Positions 6,926 through 14,212 of a stretch of 23,361 nt of DNA are shown one piece after another. The translations under genes were made by a program, and so were the position numbers. The DNA is from UMGS946 sp048421225 (GTDB lineage: Bacteria; Bacillota; Clostridia; Christensenellales; CAG-138). The stretch is from the NCBI GenBank assembly GCA_048421225.1, contig DBFNRV010000058.1:1-23361 (forward strand). The letters are read 5' to 3'. Within the stretch, counting starts at the first letter, position 1, and each line of letters begins with the position of its first letter. The notes beneath the pieces were generated by a model that was not told the DNA's origin, did not search any database, and saw nothing but the letters and a program-made list of their open reading frames with translations.

Positions 6926-7229
6926 TCTGTTCTCCTTCTTCGCACTCCTTAACGTTAAACCCCAGACTGAGCAGGCAGTTGCGTATTTCCGCGTCAAACA
7001 CCTGCTTGCCGTCGAGCAGTTTTATCTTTATGCTTTCGGCGCACTCGCCGTGCATCTGCACGTGCTTGCGCTTCTTCTTCTTGGGCCTTGCCAGCTTTCT
7101 AAGCGTTCCATCGACCAGCAGGATGTAGTTCTCATCCACTTCCCCTACTATCAGGAAGCTGCGTCCCGCATCCCTGCCGGCCTTTGAAGTAGCAACATAT
7201 CCCACCAGGTTATGATAGTCGTCGTCCAT
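6918..7229 (-). CDS. KOW-domain RNA-binding protein (L14e/L27e-like)
   Basis: A 103-residue protein that starts with a KOW fold: LVGYVATSKAGRDAGRSFLIV at 8-28, a turn, then ILLVDGTLRKLARPKKKKRKHV. The C-terminal half is acidic. Similar small proteins are found at exactly this place, between map and infA, in many clostridia and are annotated as ribosomal L14e-like. Location and basic patch suggest binding to rRNA or the ribosome, but the role is not established. ATG has AGGAGG immediately upstream. The stop overlaps infA by 8 bases. Confidence 0.85.
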   Translation of the reverse strand: MDDDYHNLVGYVATSKAGRDAGRSFLIVGEVDENYILLVDGTLRKLARPKKKKRKHVQMHGECAESIKIKLLDGKQVFDAEIRNCLLSLGFNVKECEEGEQNV

Positions 7230-7237
7230 ATGCCCTC

Positions 7238-8020
7238 CTAGGCAGATGTCAATATAATCGGATCCGAATCCGTTATGGCTATCGTGTTCTCGTAATGCGC
7301 GCTTGGCATGCCGTCGTATGTTTCAACGGTCCAGCCGTCGTTTTTCATAACGACCTCGGGTCCGCCCATGTTTATCATGGGCTCTATCGCAAGCGCCATT
7401 CCCCTTCTCAGGCGCACCTTGTGCTCCCTTTCCCCCATAAGCCTCACGAGCGGTCGGGTGAAGTTGGGCACCTCGGGAGCCTCATGCATGCTTCGGCCTA
7501 TTCCGTGGCCCACCAGGTCCCTTACAACGCCGTATCCGGCATCCAGCGCGCATTTTTCAATGGCACGGGAAATATCCGATAGATGATAGCCCTCTCTGGC
7601 GAATTTTATACCTTCATAAAAGCATTTTTCCGTTATTTCAACCAGTTTCTTCGTTTTTGGCGAAACTTCGCCGATACAATACGTCCTGGCCGCGTCGCCA
7701 TGCCAGCCATTGAGGTATACGCCGACGTCCACGCTTAGTATGTCTCCATCCTTAAGCCGGTAAGTTCCAGGGATTCCGTGTACGACCTGTGAGTTTACCG
7801 ACGTGCAGATTGATGCGGGGAATCCATTATACCCCAAAAACGATGGGGTCGCGCCGTGGCTTCTGATGAACTCAAACGCGGCGCTGTCGAGCTCCTTTGT
7901 CGTTATGCCCGGCCGCGCTAGCCTTCCCAGCAGCTCAAGGGCCTGATACGTCAGCCTCCCCGCTTCGCGCATAAGCGACACCTGCGCATCGGTCTTTATA
8001 ATTATATGGCCATCGCTCAT
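7238..8020 (-). CDS. map: Methionine aminopeptidase, type I
   Basis: Removes the initiator methionine from nascent proteins. The 260-residue protein has the pita-bread fold. The five metal ligands are D98 (SVDVG), D109 (HGDAART), H172 (GHGIGR), E213 (AIEPM) and E244 (YENTI); H81 (VVHGIP) is the substrate-side His. No N-terminal zinc-finger extension is present. The start codon overlaps the adk stop by 4 bases (ATGA), with GGGAGG upstream. Usual clostridial order adk-map-KOW-infA. Confidence 0.98.
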   Translation of the reverse strand: MSDGHIIIKTDAQVSLMREAGRLTYQALELLGRLARPGITTKELDSAAFEFIRSHGATPSFLGYNGFPASICTSVNSQVVHGIPGTYRLKDGDILSVDVGVYLNGWHGDAARTYCIGEVSPKTKKLVEITEKCFYEGIKFAREGYHLSDISRAIEKCALDAGYGVVRDLVGHGIGRSMHEAPEVPNFTRPLVRLMGEREHKVRLRRGMALAIEPMINMGGPEVVMKNDGWTVETYDGMPSAHYENTIAITDSDPIILTSA

Positions 8021-8643
8021 ATTTTCCTCCCAAGGGCGGCGAGCGCCGCTTTGAAGACCTCCTCAACGGAGCCGTTGCCGTCGACCCTGAGAAGCTTGCC
8101 CTTATTTTCGTAAAAGTCCATGAGCGGTTTGGTAGCCGCGTCATATACCTCTATGCGGTGCCTTACCGTGGCTTCGTTATCGTCGCTCCTTATGGTCAGC
8201 TCGCCGCCGCATTTCACGCAGACAGGGGCTTTAAGGAATGAAACATGGTAGTTTTCGCCGCACTCGCCGCATACGCGCCTGCCGCATATCCGGTCCACTA
8301 TGCGCTCCTTGTCAACCTCTATCAGTATGGCGGCGTCGACTCCTCCTATCGACTCCAGCGCTTCGGCCTGAGCCATGTTGCGCGGGTATCCATCGAGCAG
8401 GAATCCGCTTTGGCAGTCCGCCTCTTTAAGCCTGCCGCTGAGCAGCCCGTTTATAAGCTCATCCGGTACAAGCTCCCCGCGGTCGGTGTACGACTTCATC
8501 TTCGCGTCCAGCTCCGGATCCTTTGCGTGCAGTTCGCGGAGCATAGCGCCGGTGGATATGTGAGGGGTGTTGTAAACCTCACATATCCTTTCGGCCTGGG
8601 TGCCCTTGCCAGAGCCCGGAGGCCCTAAAAGCACAAGTCTCAT
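8017..8643 (-). CDS. adk: Adenylate kinase, zinc-type
   Basis: Converts ATP + AMP to two ADP in the cytosol. It is 208 residues. The P-loop GPPGSGKGT is at 7-15, the AMP-binding region includes STGAMLR (30-36) and LLDGYPRN (82-89), and the LID domain carries a four-Cys zinc site (C125, C128, C142, C145). The spacing between the Cys pairs is slightly shorter than in the Bacillus enzyme. It lies 18 bp after secY and overlaps map. Confidence 0.98.
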   Translation of the reverse strand: MRLVLLGPPGSGKGTQAERICEVYNTPHISTGAMLRELHAKDPELDAKMKSYTDRGELVPDELINGLLSGRLKEADCQSGFLLDGYPRNMAQAEALESIGGVDAAILIEVDKERIVDRICGRRVCGECGENYHVSFLKAPVCVKCGGELTIRSDDNEATVRHRIEVYDAATKPLMDFYENKGKLLRVDGNGSVEEVFKAALAALGRKI

Positions 8644-8661
8644 TGCTGCATCCTCTTTCTA

Positions 8662-9933
8662 TCAACCGAGGAAACCCTTGTAGTGGCGCATGAGCATCAG
8701 CGATTCGAGCTGGTTCGAAGATTCGAGCGCTACGCTTATCATGATCAGAAGGCTTGTCGGGCCAAATGCCTGGAACATCGTATCCAGTTCGAAGAATCCA
8801 AGCACCACCGTCGGTATTATGGCAACCGCCATCAGGAACAGCGCTCCAAACATGGTAAGGCGTCCGGATATTTTCTTTAGATAATCGCCGGTGTCCTTGC
8901 CGGGACGGCGGCCTGGTATCGCTCCGCCGTTTTGCTGGAGGTTCCTGGAAATTTCCACGGGATTAAATGATATCGTTGAATAAAAATATGCGAATCCAAC
9001 AATCATTAATGCATAGAGGATGTAATATCCCACGGTCCCGCTACTGAACCAGCTGTCCCAGAAGTTGGAAAACCACCCTTCGCCGGCCAGCTCTATTATC
9101 ATTGTCGGCACGTTTAGCACCGTCATGGCAAAGATCAGGGGCATAACGCCGTTGGCGTTGGCCTTGATGGGAAGATATGTGGTCTGCCCGCCATACTGCC
9201 TGCGGCCGACCACGCGCTTTGCGTAAGTGATCGGAATGCGGCGCTCCGCCTTGTCAACGAGCGTTACGCCTGCTGTGAGCAGCACTACGAACACCAGTAC
9301 CAGGGGTATGGTCCACCACTGATATGCGCCAAGCACGAATACGTTCCTGATAAGCGATACCGCCATCGGTCCGACCTGAGATACGATCGAGGCAAAGATA
9401 AGCAGGGAAATGCCGTTTCCTATTCCTCTTTCGGTAATGCGCTCGCCCATCCACATCAAAAGCGCGGTGCCGGCTGTACAGGTTATACCGATTGTGAGAT
9501 AGGTAAAGAAGCTTGGATTATATACGGCGCTTTCGCCCATCGCCAGAACAATGCCGACGCTCTGTACCAACGCAAGGCCGACGCCTACGTACCTTGTTAT
9601 CTTTTCTATCTTCTGACGTCCATCCTCTTCCTTTGAAAGGCGCTCAAGCGCCGGAATGGCGACGGTCAGCAGGTTCATTATAATTGAACCGGTTATATAG
9701 GGCGAAATACCCATCGCAAACAGCGAATATCTTGAAAACGCGCCGCCCGTGAACAGGTTCATGAAGCCTCCGACGGCTACGTATTCCTCAAGCGTCGCCG
9801 CTATCGCTGTAGCGTTGACGCCCGGCACCGGTATGTACGAACCAAGCCTGTACAACAGGATGAGAAGCAGCGTGTACAATATTTTTGTACGTATGTCCTT
9901 CACCTTCCAGGCGTTTACGAGCGTCTTAAACAT
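8662..9933 (-). CDS. secY: Protein translocase subunit SecY
   Basis: Channel subunit of the SecYEG translocon in the cytoplasmic membrane. It is 423 residues with about ten hydrophobic segments, the first near ILYTLLLILLYRLGSYIPVP, including the plug-side PGVN. The cytoplasmic loop with RRIPITYAKRVVGRRQYGGQ is highly characteristic. The start shares one base with the rplO stop (TGATG), so translation is probably coupled. Confidence 0.98.
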   Translation of the reverse strand: MFKTLVNAWKVKDIRTKILYTLLLILLYRLGSYIPVPGVNATAIAATLEEYVAVGGFMNLFTGGAFSRYSLFAMGISPYITGSIIMNLLTVAIPALERLSKEEDGRQKIEKITRYVGVGLALVQSVGIVLAMGESAVYNPSFFTYLTIGITCTAGTALLMWMGERITERGIGNGISLLIFASIVSQVGPMAVSLIRNVFVLGAYQWWTIPLVLVFVVLLTAGVTLVDKAERRIPITYAKRVVGRRQYGGQTTYLPIKANANGVMPLIFAMTVLNVPTMIIELAGEGWFSNFWDSWFSSGTVGYYILYALMIVGFAYFYSTISFNPVEISRNLQQNGGAIPGRRPGKDTGDYLKKISGRLTMFGALFLMAVAIIPTVVLGFFELDTMFQAFGPTSLLIMISVALESSNQLESLMLMRHYKGFLG

Positions 9934-10373
9934 CAGACCACCTCGGCAGTTCCGCCCGCGGCCTCGATGGCCTTCTGAGCTGTCTGTGTAAACTTGGCGG
10001 CCTTTACGTTAAGGCGCTTTGTAAGCTCGCCGCGGCCCAATATCTTCAACCCGTCCTTTTCTATTTTGCTGATGATCCTCATCTCCTTGAGAAGCTCGGC
10101 CGTAACGGTCGTGCCGTTGTCAAGCCTGTCGAGGTCAGCAATGTTGATTACCGTGTATTCCTTTGCGAAGATGTTGGTAAATCCGCGCTTGGGCAGCCGG
10201 CGCGCGAGGGGCATCTGGCCGCCTTCAAAGCCGTTTTTCTTGCTGCCGCTCCTGGCCTTCTGGCCCTTGTGGCCTTTCGCCGAGGTTTTGCCCAGCCCCG
10301 AGCCGGTGCCGCGGCCGACACGCTTTTCGGAGAAGGTGGACCCTTCGGCGGGCCTCAACTCATGTAGTTTCAT
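9933..10373 (-). CDS. rplO: 50S ribosomal protein L15 (uL15)
   Basis: Late-assembling large-subunit protein. It is 146 residues. The basic Gly-rich N-terminus (RVGRGTGSGLGKTSAKGHKG at about 18-37, then GGQMPLARRLPKRGF) and a globular C-terminal part with NVKAAKFTQTA are typical. It follows rpmD by 13 bp and overlaps secY by one base. Confidence 0.98.
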   Translation of the reverse strand: MKLHELRPAEGSTFSEKRVGRGTGSGLGKTSAKGHKGQKARSGSKKNGFEGGQMPLARRLPKRGFTNIFAKEYTVINIADLDRLDNGTTVTAELLKEMRIISKIEKDGLKILGRGELTKRLNVKAAKFTQTAQKAIEAAGGTAEVV

Positions 10374-10386
10374 GTTGCACCTCCAA

Positions 10387-10566
10387 TTATATCTCTTCGA
10401 CCTTTACAAGGTGCTTGACCTTGAAGATCATGCCGCGGATGCAGGGATTGTCGGGCTTTATTACGGTTGAGTTAACTTTCCTAAGCCCAAGGGCCTTTAC
10501 CGTCGCCTGCTGATCCTTGAGGCAGCCTATGGTGCTCTTGACGAGCGTCACTTTTAAGTTTGCCAT
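10387..10566 (-). CDS. rpmD: 50S ribosomal protein L30 (uL30)
   Basis: A 59-residue protein read directly from the minus strand: MANLKVTLVKSTIGCLKDQQ, then ATVKALGLRKVNSTVIKPDN and a C-terminal HLVKVEEI. The KALGLRK-N-V core is the family signature. ATG at 10566 has AGGAGC-type Shine-Dalgarno sequence upstream. It sits between rpsE and rplO as in most bacteria. Confidence 0.98.
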   Translation of the reverse strand: MANLKVTLVKSTIGCLKDQQATVKALGLRKVNSTVIKPDNPCIRGMIFKVKHLVKVEEI

Positions 10567-10582
10567 ATTTTTGCTCCTCCTG

Positions 10583-11086
10583 TCAATCGAGTATCTCTGC
10601 GACGGTCTTTCCCCTGAGGCGCGCTATCTGCTCGGCTGTGCGAAGCTGAAGCAGGCCGTCCAGAGTCGCCTTAACGCAGTTGGCGGGGTTGTTTGATCCG
10701 TAGCTCTTAGTGCGGATGTCCTTTACTCCGGCCATCTCAAGCACGGCGCGGGCGGGTCCGCCGGCGATTACGCCCGTACCCTCGGGAGCCGGAAGCATCC
10801 TTACATGCCCCTTGCCGAACTTGCCCTCTGCTGAGTGCGGAATGGTTGTTCCAACTATCGGAACGTTTATTATGTGGCGCTTGGCGTCTTCAATCGCCTT
10901 GCGCACCGCTTCGGGGACTTCGACAGCCTTGCCCATGCCTACTCCGACGCGGCCCTTTTCATCGCCTACAACGACCAGCGCCGAAAAGCGCATGTTGCGG
11001 CCGCCCTTTACCGTTTTAGCGACGCGGTTGATGCTGACGACCCTTTCCTTAAATTCCTGTACGGGTTGCTCAAAACGCTTTTGCAT
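10583..11086 (-). CDS. rpsE: 30S ribosomal protein S5 (uS5)
   Basis: 30S protein at the mRNA entry channel that affects decoding accuracy. It is 167 residues from the second of two adjacent ATG codons. The N-terminal double-stranded RNA-binding domain has RVAKTVKGGRNMRFSALVVV and GKAVEVPEAVRKA, and the C-terminal domain has GTGVIAGGPARAVLEMAGV. AGGAGG lies 6 bases before the ATG at 11086 but only 3 before the ATG at 11089, so the second is preferred. Confidence 0.97.
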   Translation of the reverse strand: MQKRFEQPVQEFKERVVSINRVAKTVKGGRNMRFSALVVVGDEKGRVGVGMGKAVEVPEAVRKAIEDAKRHIINVPIVGTTIPHSAEGKFGKGHVRMLPAPEGTGVIAGGPARAVLEMAGVKDIRTKSYGSNNPANCVKATLDGLLQLRTAEQIARLRGKTVAEILD

Positions 11087-11097
11087 CATTAACCTCC

Positions 11098-11466
11098 TTA
11101 GAAATCCAGCCCGGCTTTTCGGGCTCCGCCCGCCACCTCGGCGACGCGACCGGTGTACAGATAGCCTCCGCGGTCAAACACGACCTTGGTAACTCCCTTT
11201 GCCTTTGCGCGCTCGGCTACCAGTTCGCCCACCAGGCCGGCGGCTTCCTTCTTGCCCTTCCCGGCAAGTTTGGCCCGAAGCTCCGCGTCCAGCGTGGACG
11301 CGGCGCAGATCGTGGAGCCGGTCTCGTCGTTAATCACCTGCGCGTATATATGCTTAAGGCTGCGGTACACGTTAAGCCTCGGCCTCTCCGGCGTACCCAC
11401 GATATACCTGCGGGCGCGGTAGTGGCGGGCCTTGCGCACTGCGTTCTTATCTATTTTCGATATCAT
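11098..11466 (-). CDS. rplR: 50S ribosomal protein L18 (uL18)
   Basis: Binds 5S rRNA in the central protuberance together with L5. It is 122 residues. Basic N-terminus RKARHYRARRYIVGTPERPR, then LNVYRSLKHIYAQVI, and the C-terminal VVFDRGGYLYTGRVAEVA are characteristic. GGAG is 7 bases upstream of ATG. It lies between rplF and rpsE. Confidence 0.98.
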   Translation of the reverse strand: MISKIDKNAVRKARHYRARRYIVGTPERPRLNVYRSLKHIYAQVINDETGSTICAASTLDAELRAKLAGKGKKEAAGLVGELVAERAKAKGVTKVVFDRGGYLYTGRVAEVAGGARKAGLDF

Positions 11467-11487
11467 TGTCTTACTCCTCTCTTGGCA

Positions 11488-12027
11488 TTACTTACCGGTC
11501 TTGCCTTCCTTGCGGCGTATGACTTCATAGTCGTACTTGATGCCCTTGCCCTTATAAGGCTCAGGCTCCCTTACCGCGCGGATGTCGGCCGCAATCTGGC
11601 CGACTTTCTGCTTGCTTATGCCCTTTACAGAAATCCTGTTGGGGGCGGGAACCTCAAATTCGATGCCCTCGGGTTCCGTGAATTCGACCGGATGGGAGTA
11701 GCCCATGTTCAGAACGAGCTTGTTGCCCTGTTTCTGAGCCCTGTAACCGGCGCCGTTTATCTCCAGTTTTTTTTGAAAGCCATCTGTAACGCCGATAACC
11801 ATGTTGTTGATGAGGGAGCGGGAAAGGCCGTGTAGGGACCTGCTCTCCTTGAGATCGTTGGGACGCTTTACCGTCAGCACGCCCGCGTCCACGGCAACCT
11901 CCATCGACGGAGCGAGTTTCTCGCAAAGCTGCCCCTTTGGGCCCTTTACGGTCACGGTGTTATCGTCAGCGACCGTGATTGTCACTCCGGCTGGAATAGT
12001 TATCGGAAGTTTTCCGATTCGTGACAT
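11488..12027 (-). CDS. rplF: 50S ribosomal protein L6 (uL6)
   Basis: Large-subunit protein near the factor-binding centre. It is 179 residues. MSRIGKLPITIPAGV at the start, the first L6 repeat with VKGPKGQLCEKL and the second with VKGISKQKVGQIAADIRAVR then EPEPYKGKGIKY are diagnostic. GGAGG lies 8 bases upstream of ATG. Unlike neighbouring junctions it is preceded by a 179-bp gap with strong RNA structure that covers its own ribosome binding site, so its translation may be regulated separately. Confidence 0.98.
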   Translation of the reverse strand: MSRIGKLPITIPAGVTITVADDNTVTVKGPKGQLCEKLAPSMEVAVDAGVLTVKRPNDLKESRSLHGLSRSLINNMVIGVTDGFQKKLEINGAGYRAQKQGNKLVLNMGYSHPVEFTEPEGIEFEVPAPNRISVKGISKQKVGQIAADIRAVREPEPYKGKGIKYDYEVIRRKEGKTGK

Positions 12028-12044
12028 GTGTTACACCTCCACAT
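12026..12044 (-). promoter_or_regulatory. Hairpin holding the rplF ribosome binding site
   Basis: On the minus strand ATGTG (12044-12040) can pair with CACAT (12030-12026), placing the Shine-Dalgarno GGAGG in or at the edge of the loop and the first bases of the start codon in the stem. Alternatively the start-side CACATGT can form 7 pairs with ACATGTG near 12101-12107. The two pairings exclude each other, so this could act as a translational switch for L6. The stem is short and the assignment is inference. Confidence 0.4.
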
Positions 12045-12068
12045 TTTGTTTTTATATCTATCCATTGT

Positions 12069-12099
12069 CGGCCTCATCGGCCCCTTCGGGCCTCGGCCG
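12069..12099 (-). promoter_or_regulatory. Consensus kink-turn upstream of rplF
   Basis: On the minus strand the 5' arm reads CGGCC, GA, GGCCC (12099-12088). After the loop GAAG, the 3' arm reads GGGCC, the three-base bulge GAU, GA, and GGCCG (12083-12069). Both stems are perfect 5-bp helices, and the GA/GA opposition beside a 3-nt bulge is the standard k-turn layout (C-helix, bulge, tandem sheared G-A pairs, NC-helix). K-turns are bound by L7Ae-family proteins such as bacterial YbxF and YlxQ and occur in riboswitches. Here it sits 42 bases before the L6 start codon. Confidence 0.65.
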
Positions 12100-12126
12100 G
12101 CACATGTGTCGATCACGCTTTTATAT

Positions 12127-12149
12127 GGGCGTTATGTATATATACGCCC
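12127..12149 (-). other. Hairpin in the rpsH-rplF gap
   Basis: GGGCGT and ACGCCC form a perfect 6-bp stem with an 11-base AT-rich loop. It is the middle of three consecutive hairpins between rpsH and rplF. It is not followed by a T-run on the coding strand, so it should not stop transcription. Confidence 0.55.
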
Positions 12150-12153
12150 TTTG

Positions 12154-12190
12154 AGCCCCTACGCGGGATATTACCCGCTTTGTCGGGGCT
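12154..12190 (-). other. Nested hairpin after rpsH
   Basis: On the minus strand an outer AGCCCC/GGGGCT stem encloses an inner GCGGG/CCCGC stem with small internal loops. It is the first structure met after the rpsH stop. On the opposite strand it is followed by CTTTTT, so it would look like a terminator only for plus-strand transcription, where there is no gene. Possible roles are 3'-end protection or part of a larger RNA fold with the kink-turn. Confidence 0.5.
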
Positions 12191-12206
12191 GCTTTTTATA
12201 AATTAA

Positions 12207-12605
12207 TTACCAGATATAGGCCATGACTTCGCCGCCTACGCCCAGCTTCCTGGCCTCGCGGTCCGTCATGATGCCGCGCGACGTTGAGATAACCGCTATT
12301 CCTAGTCCATTGAGAACCTTGGGCAGCTTATCCTTGCGGGCGTATATGCGCAGGCCTGGACGGCTTATCCTTTTAAGGCCGGTAATTACCTTTTCACGGT
12401 TCGGACCGTACTTGAGAGTGATGTGAATCATTTTGGCCACGCCGTCTTCCTTGACCTCAAAGGCCCTTATATAGCCCTCGTCGAGCAGTATCTGGGCGAT
12501 GGATTTTTTTATGTTCGAACACGGAACATCCACCGTCTCATGCCTAGCGATGAGCGCGTTGCGGATTCTTGTCAGCATATCGGCTATGGTATCGGTAACG
12601 AGCAT
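12207..12605 (-). CDS. rpsH: 30S ribosomal protein S8 (uS8)
   Basis: Binds helix 21 of 16S rRNA; in E. coli it also represses the spc operon. It is 132 residues. TDTIADMLTRIRNALIARHE at the start, VKRISRPGLR-like ITGLKRISRPGLRIYA in the middle and the C-terminal GIAVISTSRGIMTDREARK are diagnostic. ATG has AAAGGAGG upstream. It is separated from rplF by an unusually long structured gap. Confidence 0.98.
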   Translation of the reverse strand: MLVTDTIADMLTRIRNALIARHETVDVPCSNIKKSIAQILLDEGYIRAFEVKEDGVAKMIHITLKYGPNREKVITGLKRISRPGLRIYARKDKLPKVLNGLGIAVISTSRGIMTDREARKLGVGGEVMAYIW

Positions 12606-12632
12606 TGTTGTTCCTCCTTTCAGTCCGCACGC

Positions 12633-12818
12633 TTACCAGCTTGCTTTGCGCACGCCGGGGATCTCGCCCTTATACGCAAGCTCGCGGAAGCAGATGCGGC
12701 AGATGCCGTACTTGCGCAGCACGGAATGCGGGCGGCCGCAGATGCGGCAGCGGGTATATGCGCGCGTGCTGTACTTCGGAGTACGCTGCTGCTTGAGTTT
12801 CATGCTGGTTTTTGCCAC
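12633..12818 (-). CDS. rpsN: 30S ribosomal protein S14, zinc type (uS14)
   Basis: A 61-residue short S14 of the head of the small subunit. The zinc ribbon is C24-x2-C27 and C40-x2-C43, in the usual TRCRICGRPH and GICRICFRELA contexts. It ends KASW. Typical of Gram-positive bacteria; the long zinc-free paralogue is not in this window. Confidence 0.98.
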   Translation of the reverse strand: MAKTSMKLKQQRTPKYSTRAYTRCRICGRPHSVLRKYGICRICFRELAYKGEIPGVRKASW

Positions 12819-12835
12819 TTTAAACTTCCTCCTTA

Positions 12836-13456
12836 TTAACCCTGTATGAACGGCATACCCAGAAGACTGAGCAGTTCCTTGGACTCTTCGTCGGACTTGG
12901 CGCTGGTTACGAACACGATGTCCATTCCGCGCGTCTTGTCAACGTCGTCATAATTGATCTCAGGGAATATAAGCTGCTCGCGCACGCCCATAGCATAGTT
13001 GCCCCTGCCGTCAAAGCTCTTGTCCGACACGCCGCGGAAGTCGCGCACGCGCGGAAGTACGATATTCATAAGCTTATCCGCAAAGTAGTACATGCGGTCG
13101 CCGCGAAGGGTAACCTTGGCGCCTACGTTCATGCCCTGACGCACTTTGAAGTTTGCGACCGATTTCTTTGCCCTCGTTACTATCGGCCTTTGCCCTGCTA
13201 TTATGGCAAGTTCCTCAATAGCGGCCTCAAGGCCCTTCGGATTGTCCTTTTCAGAGCCAAGGCCCATGTTAAGCACTATCTTTTCAAGCTTTGGAATCTC
13301 CATTACGTTCTTATAACCGAACTTCTCCTTAAGCTGAGGCGCGATCTCATCACGGTATTTCAACCTGAGGCGAGCGGGTCCGCTGAAGGGCTTGGCTTCC
13401 TGCTGGACCTTTTTTTTCTTTGGCTGAGCCTGAGAAGCATCTTGTTTTTTAGCCAC
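12836..13456 (-). CDS. rplE: 50S ribosomal protein L5 (uL5), N-terminally extended
   Basis: Binds 5S rRNA and contacts the P-site tRNA. The core is normal: KEKFGYKNVMEIPKLEKIVL, then GQRPIVTRAKKSVANFKVR and the C-terminal GMDIVFVTSAKSDEESKELL. It is 206 residues rather than about 180, because of a hydrophilic N-terminal extension of about 25 residues containing a KKKK patch. The start is well supported by AGGAGG upstream, and the extension lies in the coding frame without another better start. Confidence 0.97.
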   Translation of the reverse strand: MAKKQDASQAQPKKKKVQQEAKPFSGPARLRLKYRDEIAPQLKEKFGYKNVMEIPKLEKIVLNMGLGSEKDNPKGLEAAIEELAIIAGQRPIVTRAKKSVANFKVRQGMNVGAKVTLRGDRMYYFADKLMNIVLPRVRDFRGVSDKSFDGRGNYAMGVREQLIFPEINYDDVDKTRGMDIVFVTSAKSDEESKELLSLLGMPFIQG

Positions 13457-13476
13457 TGTTATAACCTCCTTCTACC

Positions 13477-13809
13477 TCAGTCGATCTTCTTTCCGCACTT
13501 TTTGCATACGCGGAACTTTTTAACTGCGCCCTTGCCGTCTGTTTCAAAGCCGTAGCCTACCCTGGTCGGCTTATTGCATCTTGAGCACACCAGCATTACG
13601 TTTGACGCGTGTATGGGGGCCTCTTTTGAGATGCGTCCGCCTGGTTCGCCCTGCTTGCGGGGCTTGGTATGGCGCATTACCACGTTTACATTCTGGACGA
13701 CAACGCGGTTATCCTTGGGCATGGCCGACAGGATCTTTCCCTTTTTGCCCTTGTCCTTGCCCGTTATTACGACTACGGTGTCGTCCTTTTTTATTTTGAG
13801 CTTATTCAT
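13477..13809 (-). CDS. rplX: 50S ribosomal protein L24 (uL24) with zinc ribbon
   Basis: Early assembly protein near the tunnel exit. It is 110 residues. The KOW region KKDDTVVVITGKDKGKKGKI is at 7-26, followed by NVVMRHTKPRKQGEPGG. The C-terminal part has two CxxC pairs (C75/C78 and C102/C105), a zinc ribbon seen in some Gram-positive L24 proteins. ATG has an AGGAGG-like site upstream. Confidence 0.97.
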   Translation of the reverse strand: MNKLKIKKDDTVVVITGKDKGKKGKILSAMPKDNRVVVQNVNVVMRHTKPRKQGEPGGRISKEAPIHASNVMLVCSRCNKPTRVGYGFETDGKGAVKKFRVCKKCGKKID

Positions 13810-13821
13810 GTTTCGCCCTCC

Positions 13822-14190
13822 TTACAGCACTTCGGGAGCAAGGGACACTATCTTCATATAGTCCTTCTCGCGAAGTTCCCTTGCCACCGGCCCGAATATA
13901 CGGGTGCCGCGCGGCTGTTTCTGATCGTTGATGATTACGGCGGCGTTATCGTCAAAGCGGATGTGGCTGCCGTCCGGCCTGTGTATGCCGGAAACGGTGC
14001 GCACTATAACGGCCTTTACAACGTCCTTTTTCTTTACAGCGCCGCCTGGCGAGGCCGTTTTAACCGACGCTATAATTACGTCCCCTACGTTCGCGCTCTT
14101 GCGGACCGAACCGCCGAGCACGCGTATGCACATTATTTCCTTAGCGCCGCTGTTATCCGCAACTTTCAATCTTGTTTGAGGCTGAATCAT
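13822..14190 (-). CDS. rplN: 50S ribosomal protein L14 (uL14)
   Basis: Large-subunit protein at the bridge with the 30S subunit and the binding site of silencing factor RsfS. It is 122 residues: MIQPQTRLKVADNSGAKEIM, then VLGGS, then GSHIRFDDNAAVIINDQKQP and the C-terminal KIVSLAPEVL. It follows rpsQ by 22 bp. Confidence 0.98.
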   Translation of the reverse strand: MIQPQTRLKVADNSGAKEIMCIRVLGGSVRKSANVGDVIIASVKTASPGGAVKKKDVVKAVIVRTVSGIHRPDGSHIRFDDNAAVIINDQKQPRGTRIFGPVARELREKDYMKIVSLAPEVL

Positions 14191-14212
14191 TTTTTTGTTC
14201 CTCCTTTGCGGC

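Noticed and set aside
12154..12197. Terminator-like hairpin followed by CTTTTT on the plus strand
   Set aside because: No plus-strand gene exists here; the structure is better read as part of the minus-strand rpsH-rplF RNA.
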